Assembly: GCA_025677825.1 (NCBI GenBank)
Contig: JAIXMO010000045.1
Span: forward strand, 62,001-126,000
DNA from: Helicostylum pulchrum
Lineage: Eukaryota; Mucoromycota; Mucoromycetes; Mucorales; Mucoraceae
Direction: 5' to 3'
DNA: 64,000 nt
Part shown: piece by piece, positions 25,519 to 38,688 of the stretch
How the letters are laid out: every line of letters begins with the position of its first letter
Position numbering within the stretch: position 1 is the first letter of the stretch
Translations under genes and position numbers: made by a program
The notes under the pieces: model-generated
What the model was told of the DNA's origin: nothing
Seen by the model: the letters and a program-made list of their open reading frames with translations, nothing else
The model's database searches: none

Positions 25519-25718
25519 TTAGAATACTTTTTTGTTTGTTTGTAGTTTCGTTTTTTTTTTTCTTCCATCTATCAATTAGATAATACCTCCTCTTTGACTG
25601 TAATTATAAATAAATGCATTTTTTTAAAGTTTTTTTTTTGGAATGGTCACGCTTAAAAAAACCGTTTTTTTTTTGGCGCAGTTTATTTCACCTTTTTTAC
25701 TTTCTATTGCACCTTATC

Positions 25719-26600
25719 ATGCCTGACCAACTTGAAACGTCAAATAATAAAAAAACTTTAAATATACCTTCTTATGAACAGGTAGAAAAGTTACTTGCTA
25801 ATCAATCGAACCAACTACCCAATTTGTTTAGATCCAAACGAGCATTAGCTTCTGAATCAGTATTGGAAGATACATCACCTGCTACGACACCACCACCGTC
25901 TGTTGAAACACCACCAGCTGTACCTACCTTAAACACTTTTTCTTCTTCTGCATCTAATGTCACGCCTAATTACAGCCGTGGGGGAAATACTATACTGGTA
26001 AAACCTACACAGCAAAAGAACCCGATTTTAAAACACATTCATAACGTACCTTGGGAACCCTCCGACTATATCAAAGCAGACTTTGTTGTTGGTCAAACCA
26101 CAGGGATTGTCTACCTCAGCCTAAAATACCACCGGCTGTACCCAACGTATATCTACGATCGGTTACAAGAGCTCCAGAGCTCGTATGTGGGCCGTATCTT
26201 GCTTGTGTACGTGGATATTGACGCTCATCATGACTCGTTACGAGAGATTAACCGTGTAGCGATACTGAGCGATTTTACACTGATGCTGGCATGGAGCTTG
26301 GAAGAAGCAGGAAGGTATTTGGAGAGTTATAAATGGTTGCAGAACAAAAGTCCGGATTTTATTCGGGAAAAGGTTGGGGATGAGTATTTGGCGAAGGTGA
26401 CGGATTGTTTGACAAGTATTAAAAGTGTCAATAAGACAGATGTGTTGACGTTGCTGTCGACGTTTGGGTGCTTGAAAGGTGTGGCGGGGGCCAAGGCAGA
26501 AGAGCTGGCGATGTGTCCCGGGTTTGGAGAGCAGAAGGTTAAAAGAGTACAGCAGGTTTGGAAACAACCGTTTTTAGCAAATAAAAAGTCGAGGAATTAA
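25719..26600 (+). CDS. ERCC1: DNA excision repair protein ERCC1 (Rad10/Swi10)
   Basis: Non-catalytic partner of the XPF/Rad1 nuclease in nucleotide excision and interstrand crosslink repair; nuclear. It is 293 residues in one exon. A proline/serine-rich N-terminus of about 100 residues is followed by the central ERCC1 domain: GNTILVKPTQQKNP, ILKHIHNVPWE, DFVVGQTTGIVYLSLKYHRL and VYVDIDAHHDSLREI. The C-terminal tandem helix-hairpin-helix contains LSTFGCLKGV and CPGFGEQKVKRV. The ATG at 25719 is preferred to an in-frame ATG at 25614 whose extension is phenylalanine-rich and unlike the family. It lies 200 bp downstream of the CLC gene on the same strand. Confidence 0.93.
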   Translation: MPDQLETSNNKKTLNIPSYEQVEKLLANQSNQLPNLFRSKRALASESVLEDTSPATTPPPSVETPPAVPTLNTFSSSASNVTPNYSRGGNTILVKPTQQKNPILKHIHNVPWEPSDYIKADFVVGQTTGIVYLSLKYHRLYPTYIYDRLQELQSSYVGRILLVYVDIDAHHDSLREINRVAILSDFTLMLAWSLEEAGRYLESYKWLQNKSPDFIREKVGDEYLAKVTDCLTSIKSVNKTDVLTLLSTFGCLKGVAGAKAEELAMCPGFGEQKVKRVQQVWKQPFLANKKSRN

Positions 26601-26880
26601 AGATTGGGTTTAATGAGAAAGAGTTTTGCGATTTTTTTTCTTTTTTTTTATTAAGTAAGGAAAAAAAAAAAAAAAAAAAAGATGAGAGAGTTGTCATAGT
26701 ACATTAGAGGATAAGGGGGTAAGAGAAGAAAAAAAAAGAATTAACATGTACCAGCATATGCATTCATAAAGCTATATATAAAAAGAGGAAAAAGAGGTGA
26801 ATTCATGGATGCGATATAAAAAAAACAGCCTAAAGTGATATATAAAAGGGGTGGTAATAAGAGAAGAATGTACTAGACAT

Positions 26881-29527
26881 TCAAGATCTCCAAGTAGAAG
26901 CATCATCATCTTTTACAGTAGAATTCATGATTTTTGAGTTTCGGATGTTTTGGTTATAATTGAAAGGAACAGGATCCAATCTATTTGTTGAGCGGTCTGT
27001 TGATAAAGGACGTCGTAAGTCTTTTTTCGATGAGGGGGTAGGACCTCTTGCGAAAGAAGGTACTTGCATATCGTCGAATAAGCGGTCGATTAAATCGTTG
27101 GTAGCGTCGTTGGTATCGTAAGTGGTTGGTTGATGTCCCATATCTTGATTGTAATTAAATGCGGAAGTATCAATGGATCTTTTTAAACTAGCTTGTGAAG
27201 GTTTTTTATTTGCAAGTGACTCTTCATGTGCCTTTTCGGCCATTCGAAAGTATTCAACGTCTCCGCCAAACAACAGATCGATTAAATCAGTGTCGATGGA
27301 TCCTGTGGAATGTGGTGTTCCGGTATCTTGATTATAATTAAATGCGCCGATGGATCGTGAAGGCCTTAAAGATCTTTTTAAACCAGTTTCTTGTGTAGGA
27401 GGTACAGGTAAATTCTTTGCAAGTGAGTCAATCATTGCTTGTTCTGCCATTCGATAGTATTCATTATAATCGCCATCTTCGTCATCGGAAATATACTCTT
27501 CACTTGAAAACGACATTTCGGACTGATACGTTACCTCATGATTTTCGTCTTGCACGTACGAGTATCCACGGAACGCGTTCTTGTTTAACCCGGCAGGACG
27601 TATATTGGGGTGCCATCGTTGCTTGTACAAACTGGAATCTTCATCATCCACGGCAAGCGACATGTTTAAAAACTCGGGGTCAAAGTTACGTAAATCCGTT
27701 TCAAATTGTCTCGCGGGTATGTAGCTGGGCTGTATACGTTTTGCGTGCACGTCTTTCCAGTTTAAGTGTTTTACAAAGTACGGGTGTGTGCGTACGTTAT
27801 AGACATCGCTGAGTCTGGTGAAGGGGTCTCGACGTAACAGACCTGTGATTAAATCGGCGGAGTCAGCATCAAAGTTGGCAGGAAACGATAGATCGTCAAA
27901 CAGAACGCGTTGATACATTTCATCCAGAGTTTCAGCAGCAAAAGGCGTGACACCGGTGAGCATCTCGAACAGCATGGTTCCGAAACTCCAGTAATCGGCG
28001 GCGTACGAGTACTCTTCCTCTTGCAAGATGATCTCAGGAGCCATGTATTCGGGAGTGCCGCAGAAGGTGGCGGTGCGGTGGTAGTAGGTGTCGCTGTCGT
28101 CAAACATCTTGGAGAGCCCAAAGTCCGTAAGGACCAAGTGGCCGTCAGCAGCAATAAGCACATTCTCGGGTTTCAGGTCTCGGTACAGGATCGAGTGGCG
28201 GTGAAGTTCTTGTAAGCCCATCATGATCTCGGCAGCGTAGATGCGGCTGATCTTTTCAGGGATCGAGTGGCAGCGCTGAAGTAAGGTGGAGAGGTCGGCC
28301 CCCGCGTGGTAGTCAAGTACCAGATAAAGGTTTTGGTGGTCTTGGAAGGCCTGGTGCAGTCGGACGAGGAACGGGTGGTGAATTTCGGCAATGGTGGCTA
28401 AGATGTCGCGTTCGGTTCGGATATGTGTTACTTCTCGTTCGGTAATGTGCCATGCTTTTGTCATGGATTTAAGAGCGTATAGTTTTTGAGAAGTTTGATG
28501 TCTGACTAAAATGACCTAAATATGTTTTATTGTGTTAGTTTTTTTTTTTTTTTTTTTTTTTTTGGGTGTGTGTGTGTAGATTTACCTTTCCAGTAGCACC
28601 TTTTCCTAAAACTTTAATGAGCTGGAAATCATTAAGAGCAGCTGGGGCTGAAGGCTTTTCTTCGTCTAGTTCATCGTGTTCAAGGATGGAAGAGCAAACC
28701 ATATCGTGCGAAGTCAAGTTGCTGTGGTACCCATAGTTAGGAAACCCACCAACAACGGAATTACTGCGTGAGAGAGTGGATGTGTTATGGTTTGAAATGG
28801 AGGATGGAGGAGAAGGAGGTAAGTAGCGATACTGTTGACAGCTACTGCTGATGGAATAAGTAGGTGTAACGTCGTCGGTTTGTGGTTCGGTTTGTGTACA
28901 GTGGTGTACGACGAGTTTTTGTACCAAGGTCTTTGAGATGACTTTGTCTTCGTCTCGTTGAGCAGACAAAAAGTCACGGAACAAGGATGAGTGGCCGATG
29001 GGGCTGTTGATGCATCGGCAAAGGTAAGTTTCCAAGAGCTTTACATTTGATTTTCTCTTTTTGATGGAGAAGAGTGATCTCTTTTTGGTGGTGGTGGTAG
29101 TGGTGGAAAATGGGTCAGTAAGCTTCGGCAAAGGAACCCGTTGTCTGGGAAAGTGTTTTTGAAGCTATAAAAAATTTTATGTGTTGAATTAGGAAACTTG
29201 TTTTATTTTTTCGCTGATTTGGGAATTAAATTTTTTTTTTTTTTTTTTTTTTGAAAAACTTACAAGCTTATCTAACTCTGTAAAATCGTTCGTAAATCGG
29301 ACAAGTGAAAAATGATTGGTTTTATCTTCCAAGACAAGATGAAACATCTAAGGGAGAGAGGTAATGATGTAATTAGAAGACGCCCTTTTTTTTAAAAAAA
29401 ATAAAATAATACTTACTGTACAAGGTCGGTTAGAAACTATTAAGCTAGTTTCGATAACTGCGACGCGTGTATCTGAAGGGTTTGAGTTACTCCATGATTG
29501 ATTGTTGGCAGTCGTTGTTACTGGCAT
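26881..29527 (-). CDS. PX-domain AGC-family protein kinase
   Basis: An 802-residue kinase from four exons: 29417-29527, 29264-29347, 28586-29164 and 26881-28515. The N-terminal 140 residues look like a PX (phosphoinositide-binding) domain: HFSLVRFTNDFTELDKLL, then a proline-containing loop and LLETYLCRCINSP. The kinase domain follows at about 240-520 with GKGATGK, LYALKSM (Lys), LYRDLKPEN, LTDFGLSK and activation loop TFCGTPEYMAPE. The AGC tail has a hydrophobic-motif-like FRGYSYV. The order PX-AGC kinase is that of animal SGK3; membrane targeting through PI3P is therefore a reasonable inference. A C-terminal extension of about 200 residues carries three imperfect copies of an FNYNQDTG-like motif and M-A-E-[QK]-A segments, which I do not recognise. 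Confidence 0.88.
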
Positions 29528-31136
29528 TATTTTTTTTTAAAAAGAAACTGACACGGAGACGAAGTTTTTTAAAATAGCGACACAAAATCTCTTTTTTTTT
29601 GCTAGTTGAAAAAGTTATTTAGTTGAACACGTAAAAAATAAATAAACGAAAGCAAGTTGTGTGTCAGAAACAAGTAAAAAAAAAAAGTAAGAAAGAAAGA
29701 GATAAAGTAAAAAAAAAAACTTTTTTGCCCAAATTTTATAAACTGACAACAACAGCCAAAAGTGGCCATGACAACATTGTACGACGATATAGATCTGAGT
29801 TTTTTTATATAAGTCATGTGCATTGGCCATACTACCGCCACACACAGAGAGAAATTGCTGTTTTGGTAACATAATAAACAACCTCTTTTTTTTTTTACTG
29901 CAAAGAACCAAAACGACCACATGTAATAACGCGTGCTAATTGTTGAGGCCTTGCAATGTGCGTTATCAATTAACGTGCCTTTTTGATCGAAATCGGTTAT
30001 AGCCATTTATATGGAATACAACCCCCTTTCTTTTAAGCCTCATCTCGCAGAGAGACCACATTACACTTGGCACATGCAGTATGCTAAAATGGACCAGCGT
30101 TTTTAAAAGTAGTTTTTGACGACATGTCAGTGCTTTTATTTACTCAACCTCTTTTACTGTGAGGTTTTATTCCTTAAACGTACACGTGTTTAGGTACATG
30201 AATAATTTTTTTTTTAGCGTGACCCACGCGATGAATGCATGTATTACTTGTTAAATAGCTTACACTCCTAAAATCGTAGTTTAATAATGTTTATGAATTT
30301 TCATTGTTCTGTGCACTTACCACACTGCGTGTTTTTTAATAGACTGTTTTTCGTTTACAGTCTTTTAATTATATTTTTTAATCCCTCTCATGTTACACTA
30401 AAGAAACCAACTGAAACATTCGGATTTGGCTGGTGTGAACACTCGCTTTCCCAATTACCTACTTTTTTTTTGCTCGCTTTTGTTGCATCTGTCTGGTAAA
30501 AGTTTGAAAGCCCAGTGATGATAAATGAGTTTGCAGGTGCAATAATGCTTTCACGGCTGGACCTCATTATTTACAGCTTTAATAAAGTGTGTAAGTAGAC
30601 ATACAAGTGTGTGAGAGAATGAAGAAAGCTGGTATGGATATAATTCAACTACCCAAATAAATCATAGCGAGCGTAATATTTAATAACGGTTATTCGCAAT
30701 AAAATAAAAACTAATTATCATCATACATTATACTATACAAAAGAAAAACTCGTTTTTTTTTTATATTTGCATTTATATTAAAATATCTGCATGTATAGAT
30801 TTAATCTTTTGGCTAGTTACTATTATTTCAAAGAAGTAGTAATTGCTATAATTAAAAACGTGTAATTAAGAAAGGTTTTAATTTATTTATAAATAAAGGG
30901 TTTAAATTGTTAAGAGGGTAACTTTCGATAATACGAGGGGAACTGACACATATACACACATATATATATATTTTACAATAAGAAAAAATTTACAGTAGTA
31001 ATAAAAAAAAAAGAAAGCCCCTACTAAGCCGAACATATCTAGTTAGCTATTCCTAAACTCTTGTTTCGTGTTCGAAACTATTTTTTTACGATTGAATATA
31101 TATAAAACGAAAGAAAGTTTCTTTTTATTCTTTAAA
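29528..31136. other. gene-free AT-rich region
   Basis: Promoter side of the PX-AGC kinase followed by about 1.5 kb with many A/T runs. ORFs at 29602-30006 (-) and 30287-30499 (+) have biased composition without family features and are treated as chance. No RNA gene was recognised. Confidence 0.55.
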
Positions 31137-31300
31137 CTAACAAACTTGGTCTGTTTCAACCTTAGTAGCATCTGGGCGAAAGTCAATTTTTTCTTTGGAT
31201 TCTGGATCAGATACAAGCGAGTATAGGATCGATGTAGCGAACCAGTTTACTTTCTGATGTACAAGCTATATCCTTGATTGCGTTTTTTTTTGGGACTTTC
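31137..31300 (-). pseudogene. short coding relic
   Basis: Minus-strand stretch reading AIKDIACTSESKLVRYIDPI followed, after a one-frame shift, by SDPESKEKIDFRPDATKVET and a stop at the low-coordinate end. It looks like a decayed piece of a protein gene, possibly of the same dispersed family seen at 15-19 kb. Too short to classify. Confidence 0.35.
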
Positions 31301-31784
31301 TACAAGCTATATATTGTAAGTAAACATGTTCAAGATGATGAATCTTTGATGGTTCCGACAAAGCAATATTCTTTGCCTCCTGCCAATATGCTTACAACTT
31401 GTTGTTACAACATATTCTAACTAACAAACAAACAAAGAAAAAAAAAGGCTCATACGCCACACATTGATTTTTGCCTGAGCATGCGCCAAGAGCCAAAAAG
31501 CACTTTCTAGGTGAAATAAAAAAAAAAGTTGGATACCTAATTATTTAATTAGGAACTTTTATAGTCGATATGATTGGTCTAAAGCAAAATTATGCCTAAT
31601 GATTTGTTCAAGGCATTTTTGGTAAGCAGTGGTAAAAATAAGTTGTTTAACAGCAAGAAGGTTGTATAGACGTGGCACTTGTACAATAAAAATGATTAAG
31701 AGAGAAAATGGGGATTTCCCTTATTTTATTAACCCGAGCTGTATATATATTATTTTCTTTAACTAACTGTGTAAAGGAGCGAAA

Positions 31785-32068
31785 CTACAACTTGTTCTCT
31801 AGCGTTTTATGTCGATACAAAAGGAAAGTTGCTCTTCTTAAAGCAACTGCAGTACTTGTTGTCAAAAATGCTGAAATATGATCCACTGTTATATCGTATA
31901 GTTGCTCATTAATGGGGATATTATTTTTTATGGGGTCAATTATGTAATGATACTGATCCCCCCTATTAGCATTAAAAATACTAACGTGTGATTGCCAAGG
32001 TAAATCATATGCTTGAAAAATGAGGATACTAATTGCCTCTTTAGAAAGAAATTGTTGTTGTAGAGCTT
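31785..32068 (-). CDS. hidden 3' exon of an unidentified gene
   Basis: An open stretch of about 94 codons, ending TAG at 31785-31787, with no ATG. It begins right after an acceptor-like ACATAG. It reads ALQQQFLSKEAISILIFQAY, DLPWQSHVSIFNANRGDQYH, YIIDPIKNNIPINEQLYDIT and VDHISAFLTTSTAVALRRAT, then FLLYRHKTLENKL. The composition is protein-like and there are no frame breaks. Directly upstream on the same strand lies the complete ubiquitin-AN1 gene, so the missing 5' exons are either lost or very small and within 32070-32260. Family unknown. Confidence 0.45.
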
Positions 32069-32261
32069 CTATGTATTAGAAAATGGCTCTTTATTTAAGT
32101 GGTCTAAAATTTACTTATATAAAAAAAAAGTATTGTAGATAATAAAAATATAACAAAGAATGAAGGGGAAATATACGATTTATTTATTTTTAATTAATCA
32201 TAATAAGGGAAAAAAAAAAAAGAAGAAAAAAAGAACTTTTTAACGTAGAAAATTCATCTAT

Positions 32262-33939
<1,678 letters not shown>

Positions 33940-34165
33940 GAATCTATAAGTGCACGTTCTATTTACACATTCAGTAAAAAAAAAAAAAAAAAAAAGTGAC
34001 AGATCACTTTTCACGTACGTACCTTTACCAATATAAGTTTCTCCAAGAAGGGTCCGTATAAGTTAGCATGAAAATAATTGAAGAAGAAGAAAAAAGACTC
34101 GCAAAAAGAAAGATAAAATAAAGCCTTGTGTGTGATATTTACTCATTATGTCGTATCATCTTCAT
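33940..34165 (-). repeat. dispersed repeat, copy B (inverted relative to 16.75-16.98 kb)
   Basis: Reverse complement of copy A, preserving the LYGPFLEKL reading, GTACGTAC donor-like site, T tract and TAAATAG acceptor-like site. Downstream of the second exon-like site the reading ends quickly, so only the 5' module survives. Confidence 0.62.
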
Positions 34166-35928
34166 ATACGTAGTTCATCCGCTTATTAATGGTAAAAAAA
34201 AAACTTTTGCTGACCGAGCCCTTGGATTTATGGCGGCATTTGTATATATTATTGCCTTATTTACGACGTGCTGAGCTACATCGTCAAGGTCATTTTTACC
34301 ACCTGCTATATCCCCCTATAATTGTGCTTCACTAGCAAATTCTATGCGACTTGTACCACTTGTTTAGTACACCATGTGGTCTTCTTGAATATGACTTGTT
34401 CACCTATTAGTTTGTTCTTTTTTTCTGTTCTTGTCAAGTTACGGATAATAAAAGAAAGAAAGAAAACACCCCCTCTTTTGTTTACTTTTTGCGGCTAAAT
34501 AAATTATCATCTGTGCGTGTAGATATACAAAACACATGACTATTCTAGCTGTATATGCACTTGCACATGTAAAGCTCTGTATCTTGGCATAACAAATAGT
34601 GATGTTTGCCACATACTATTTTGTTCTAAAACTCTAATTGCGGACAATTTGTTTTTATTGAATGCATTACAATCATTCGTCCTACAACAATGTTACGTGA
34701 ACTTCGAGCAGTGGTCAATTTTTTTTATACCCAACTGAACCAATCATGAGCTTAATAAGATATGTCAAATAATTTGTTTTTTGTACGCACAAATAAAAAA
34801 GTTGTCATTAACTAAAATAAGAAAGTAATTTATACTGATCTAGACATTAGAAAAGTGTGCGTGTAAAAAAAACTCGACAAATATTGACATCAAATTATAC
34901 GTGTGTTCGTAAGACAAAATCTCGTTTCATAATATGTTGTAAATAAGATAAAAAAAAAATTGCTCTTGGGATCAATACAATTCTCAAAAAATGCAAGAAT
35001 TGCATAAAAGACAAAAAAATAATAATTATAACGCTACCTGAACCATAAAATTAGTATACAGGAATGATTTTAATAGTTTTTTTAATCAGCTGAATACAAA
35101 GTCTTTAATTACGGCCTGATTTTCCAAATATTTGGGTGTTAGCAATCGAAAACATTAACTCCCAAAAAGTTAAATCTATTTTCTCCTCATTTTCTCTCTC
35201 CTGATACATAAGGGGAGATGAAAAAAAAAGTTATTACTACTGCATTAAGATACATAGCCCATTTACCAACTTTATGGTAAGAGTAAAAAGAACTGCTAGT
35301 TAGAAAAAAAAGCAGTGGTTTTCAAATTACGTAGCATTTCTCCCCTGTTTATAATTCTGAAAGATGTATGCAGCAAGTTTGAATTTAGGAGCTTGACCCT
35401 TACTGCCCCCCCCATCACCACTACCACTTCTTTATTCGACAACGTAAACATTTTTTTATTATTATATTTACATACTTATCTCCCTTACACGATCGAACAT
35501 ATCGAAGGGTATTTAAAGTATGTTCACTGTTGCTGTTATAAGGTGAAGTTTTAGCGATCATATACAAGTTCTTGAATTCCCAGTAAATGAATCTTGTTAA
35601 ACTCGTGTTAATTTAATTTCTTTAAATGGTGTATGTTTTTATTTTATTTTTAAGTAGTATAAATATGTAATTTAACAGTGAAATAATTAAATTAATGAAC
35701 GTTTTTCTAATGATGTTCTGCATTGGATTTTTTTTAAAGCGTTAATCATCTTTTAAGAGTTAATGTCTTGTTAGAATCTCGACTTTGTAACCCAATGTCT
35801 ACAACTATTTCTTTTAAATTTTTGCGTGTTTTATTTTAAAGAGGCAATTAATATCATTGTTTTCGTTTTTTCTTTTTCTCTTACTTACTTGACAAAATTA
35901 AACACATATCCACTAGCTTTTGTTCTTG
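34166..35928. other. gene-free AT-rich region
   Basis: About 1.8 kb of A/T-rich sequence. An ORF at 35315-35554 (+) lacks any recognisable feature. Nothing supported. Confidence 0.5.
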
Positions 35929-36625
35929 CTAGATAGATCTCTTGTTTTGTAGTTTCTTGGTAGTTACACCGGATGAGAATTCGGTTGAAGCCTTAGGTTC
36001 TTCTAACCGTACTTTTTTCTTGAGCATAACAAAAGGTGAATTAGGTTCCCCATTTGTAAAATAAACTGAAATTAAATCAATCGATTCCAAGTTTTTAAGG
36101 GCGTTGTCAGAGTTTTCAAGATTGATCTTCAACCCATTTATGTAGCACGCAGCTTCTTCTTTCATCAGTACCATTATTAGAACTTTTCCCGCTTGAAATC
36201 ACGTAGGCTTACTATCTACTACGTTATAGGTTCCATTCTCTTTGCTCCCTTTTTTCCGGGAAGCACACCCAAGAACCATTTTTTTCCAATCAAGTCATTT
36301 AGTTTTTTCCGCACTAAAATTCCATTCGTCATTGAAATATTCGAATAATTTATTTTCAGATAGTAATTGTTCTTGCGCGATAGAGGGAATTGCTGATTAA
36401 GTTAAGCAAGGCATGAATAGCAGGTCAATGTTTTATCGTACGAGCTTAAACTACTAGGCAATGATCTCTTTTTGCATAGTCTTTTAGGGTTGAACCAGAC
36501 AAGTACCCAGTATATTTCCAGGGTTCTAATCGTACTTTTTTCTTGGATTCTTGATAACTGCACAGTTTCAATTCGTACAGTCGATTAAAAAAGTGCACTT
36601 GTCTGTTAAGGTGCGTCTGGATTAG
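35929..36625 (-). pseudogene. degenerate dispersed-family member (fragment F5)
   Basis: Minus-strand relic. 36560-36620 carries the shared module (FFNRLYELK reading) and runs into SKKKVRLEPWKYTGYLSG. 35929-36430 reads EQLLSENKLFEYFNDEWNFS, two in-frame TGA codons, then CYINGLKINLENSDNALKNL, ESIDLISVYFTNGEPNSPFV and KKKVRLEEPKASTEFSSG before the stop. The KKKVRLE segment occurs twice about 520 bp apart, pointing to an internal duplication. Function unknown. Confidence 0.45.
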
Positions 36626-36689
36626 AACGAAACAAAAGCAAATCTGTGATATTTTTTGGGGTTACGCGTTACCTTTATCATAAGCATTT

Positions 36690-37513
36690 TTATTTTCTTC
36701 TATGTTCGTACAAACCGATACGGTTCTTCTAAAGCAACCATCGGGCATAAGCTAACACAAGGCTGAATTGTATGTGCTACTTTTTTTTCAGCTCTAAAAA
36801 AATGCAGAATATAAGCTCCATTAAAAAAGTATACATAAAAAAAAAAATACTTACTGATTGTAATAAAGATGAAGAGGAAGAAAAAGTGATGTTTCTATTC
36901 TAAAAAAAAAGACGTCTTGGGCTGATAAAATGTGTGGTCACTTTTACTCATGTGGTCTATTACTCATCATCACGTATTTATACTACTTTTTGTTTTGTAT
37001 ACTCGTTACTTAATCATCTTTACTTGATTCACGCAAGATTCCTTTTTATGTGGATAAACGAGATTGAGTGAGCGCATGAATCCGTCACACTATTTTGCAT
37101 CAACCGTGCAAATAGATCCGTGTATCAAGAATTCCTCTAAATCAGTAACATGTTTCAGGGCATATATTAAGCTAAGAATCTTGCATAGTGCCGGAAACAG
37201 CTGATTTTTGCATAATTTCCATGTCATTCAATAAAGATCTACGGGTCATGGACCTCTCCTACGTTGGATCGCCTTTATAAAGTTCACTAAAGTAATTGAT
37301 AGCTTCCAAATCTTGGGGTTCTTTTAATTCCCAGAAACTTAACAGCAGTTTCAACCTCTCGAGTAGATTCTTACTTGGATAAGTGTATCCCCGAATTCCA
37401 TCACTATAATCAACTTTTTTAAGTGCTTGGAAAGCATTGTTATAATTAAATGAAGTATAATGGATGTAAAACCAAAAAAAAAAAAAAAAACTTGTGATTT
37501 GCCCTTGAGCCAA
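36690..37513. pseudogene. further relics of the dispersed family on both strands
   Basis: 36695-36740 (+) repeats, in opposite orientation, a roughly 40-bp block of 16505-16550. 37075-37140 (+) repeats the second module exon (reading VYQEFL). 37259-37470 (-) encodes NYNNAFQALKKVDYSDGIRG, YTYPSKNLLERLKLLLSFW and LKEPQDLEAINYFSELYKGD before a stop, with no credible start because the preceding sequence is a 17-nt T tract (minus strand). These are remnants, not intact genes. Confidence 0.4.
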
Positions 37514-37650
37514 TGATATGTATTGTGCATTTGGTTAAACTACAGAGTTAAGCAAATTGTAATACAATAAACCTTCAAATTTACAGCTGATACGAATGAT
37601 ATTATAATAACAAAGAGTTTATTGATTTATTTTAAAAGAAGTTAAAATAT

Positions 37651-37976
37651 TTAAGCAATGAGCTCAACAACTAGAAAGAAAAGAAAAATAGTTAGAATAT
37701 AGTTCAATGATTTAATTTTTTTTAAAAAAATACATACCACCACCGGCAGCCTTGATCTTCTTCTCAGCGAGAGCAGAGACGAAACGAGCACGAACAATGA
37801 CGGGTTGAGAAATGGTACCCTTGGCCAAAACCTTACCGTAACCCTTTTGGAGAGTATCGATAACGGGAACCTTTTCAGTGTTCTTGTACTTCTCACGAAC
37901 ACCTTCACCGGCAAGAGTCCAGATCTTGTCGAGATTGACAATAGGACGCCAGTTGACGTTGTTCTTCAAATGGAAT

Positions 37977-38008
<32 letters not shown>

Positions 38009-38535
38009 ATGGTATTTATCCATATTGATACGATGATGATGTTGACCACCAGCAAGACCACGACCACCAGGATGCTTTCTGTGCTTTCCAACACGACCGT
38101 GACCGGCTGAGACGTGTCCACGCTTCTTTCTGTTGTGATGAAGTCTGGTAGGCTAATTGAATTTTAAAAAAGAAGGGTTTAATATTTTTTCCTGTTACGT
38201 TATTTTGGTGACTTTTGGAAAGAAAGTGGCAATAATAAGAGTAAAGAATCGAGTTCAGGCGTATAATAGTTTGTTGGTATATAGTGTGTGTTTGTGAGTG
38301 CAGTAAGTGTATATGTGGTAAAAGTTTTTGTTATAGGAATAAATTGCATTGTTGATTTAAAAAGCAGTTATAACAGATATCATCCCATCCAAAAAAAAAA
38401 TCCATCCAACTATTAATCGATCCACGAGTTTATGATATCCTCTTTATACAATCTGTAATTTGTGTGTTCTTTCCATCTGTACTCGTCTTATTGCATTTCA
38501 ATCCAAAATCTGAAGTTATAGGGTTAACTCACCAT
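37651..38535 (-). CDS. RPL28: 60S ribosomal protein uL15 (L27a/L28)
   Basis: Large-subunit ribosomal protein, 145 residues. Exon 2 (37738-38152) encodes [38 protein letters not shown] and so on; exon 3 (37651-37670) adds VELIA. Immediately 5' of exon 2, in frame, is TAG, so an upstream exon is required. The only fitting site is ATG followed by GTGAGT at 38533-38535, making exon 1 the start codon alone and intron 1 (38153-38532) 380 nt, long for this genome. Ribosomal protein genes with an intron right behind the ATG are well known in fungi. The body is certain; the first exon is inferred. Confidence 0.9.
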
Positions 38536-38688
38536 TTCAATAAAAGAGGAGGTTTTCTAAACTTGCCTGCTGCCCTCACTAATTTCTATTCAAAATTATT
38601 TTTTTCCAAAAAAAAAAAAAAACTCCCTTGCCCGGGGCTAGTGAGGGAGGGTTAAAAGTCCGGGATTGGGGGGAGGGAGATTACTTTT

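Noticed and set aside
29602..30006. Long minus-strand ORFs rich in Phe/Leu
   Set aside because: Driven by A tracts on the opposite strand; no domain or conserved pattern.
31010..31090. B-box-like GTTCGAAAC near 31070, possible tRNA
   Set aside because: No A box at the right distance and no acceptor-stem pairing.
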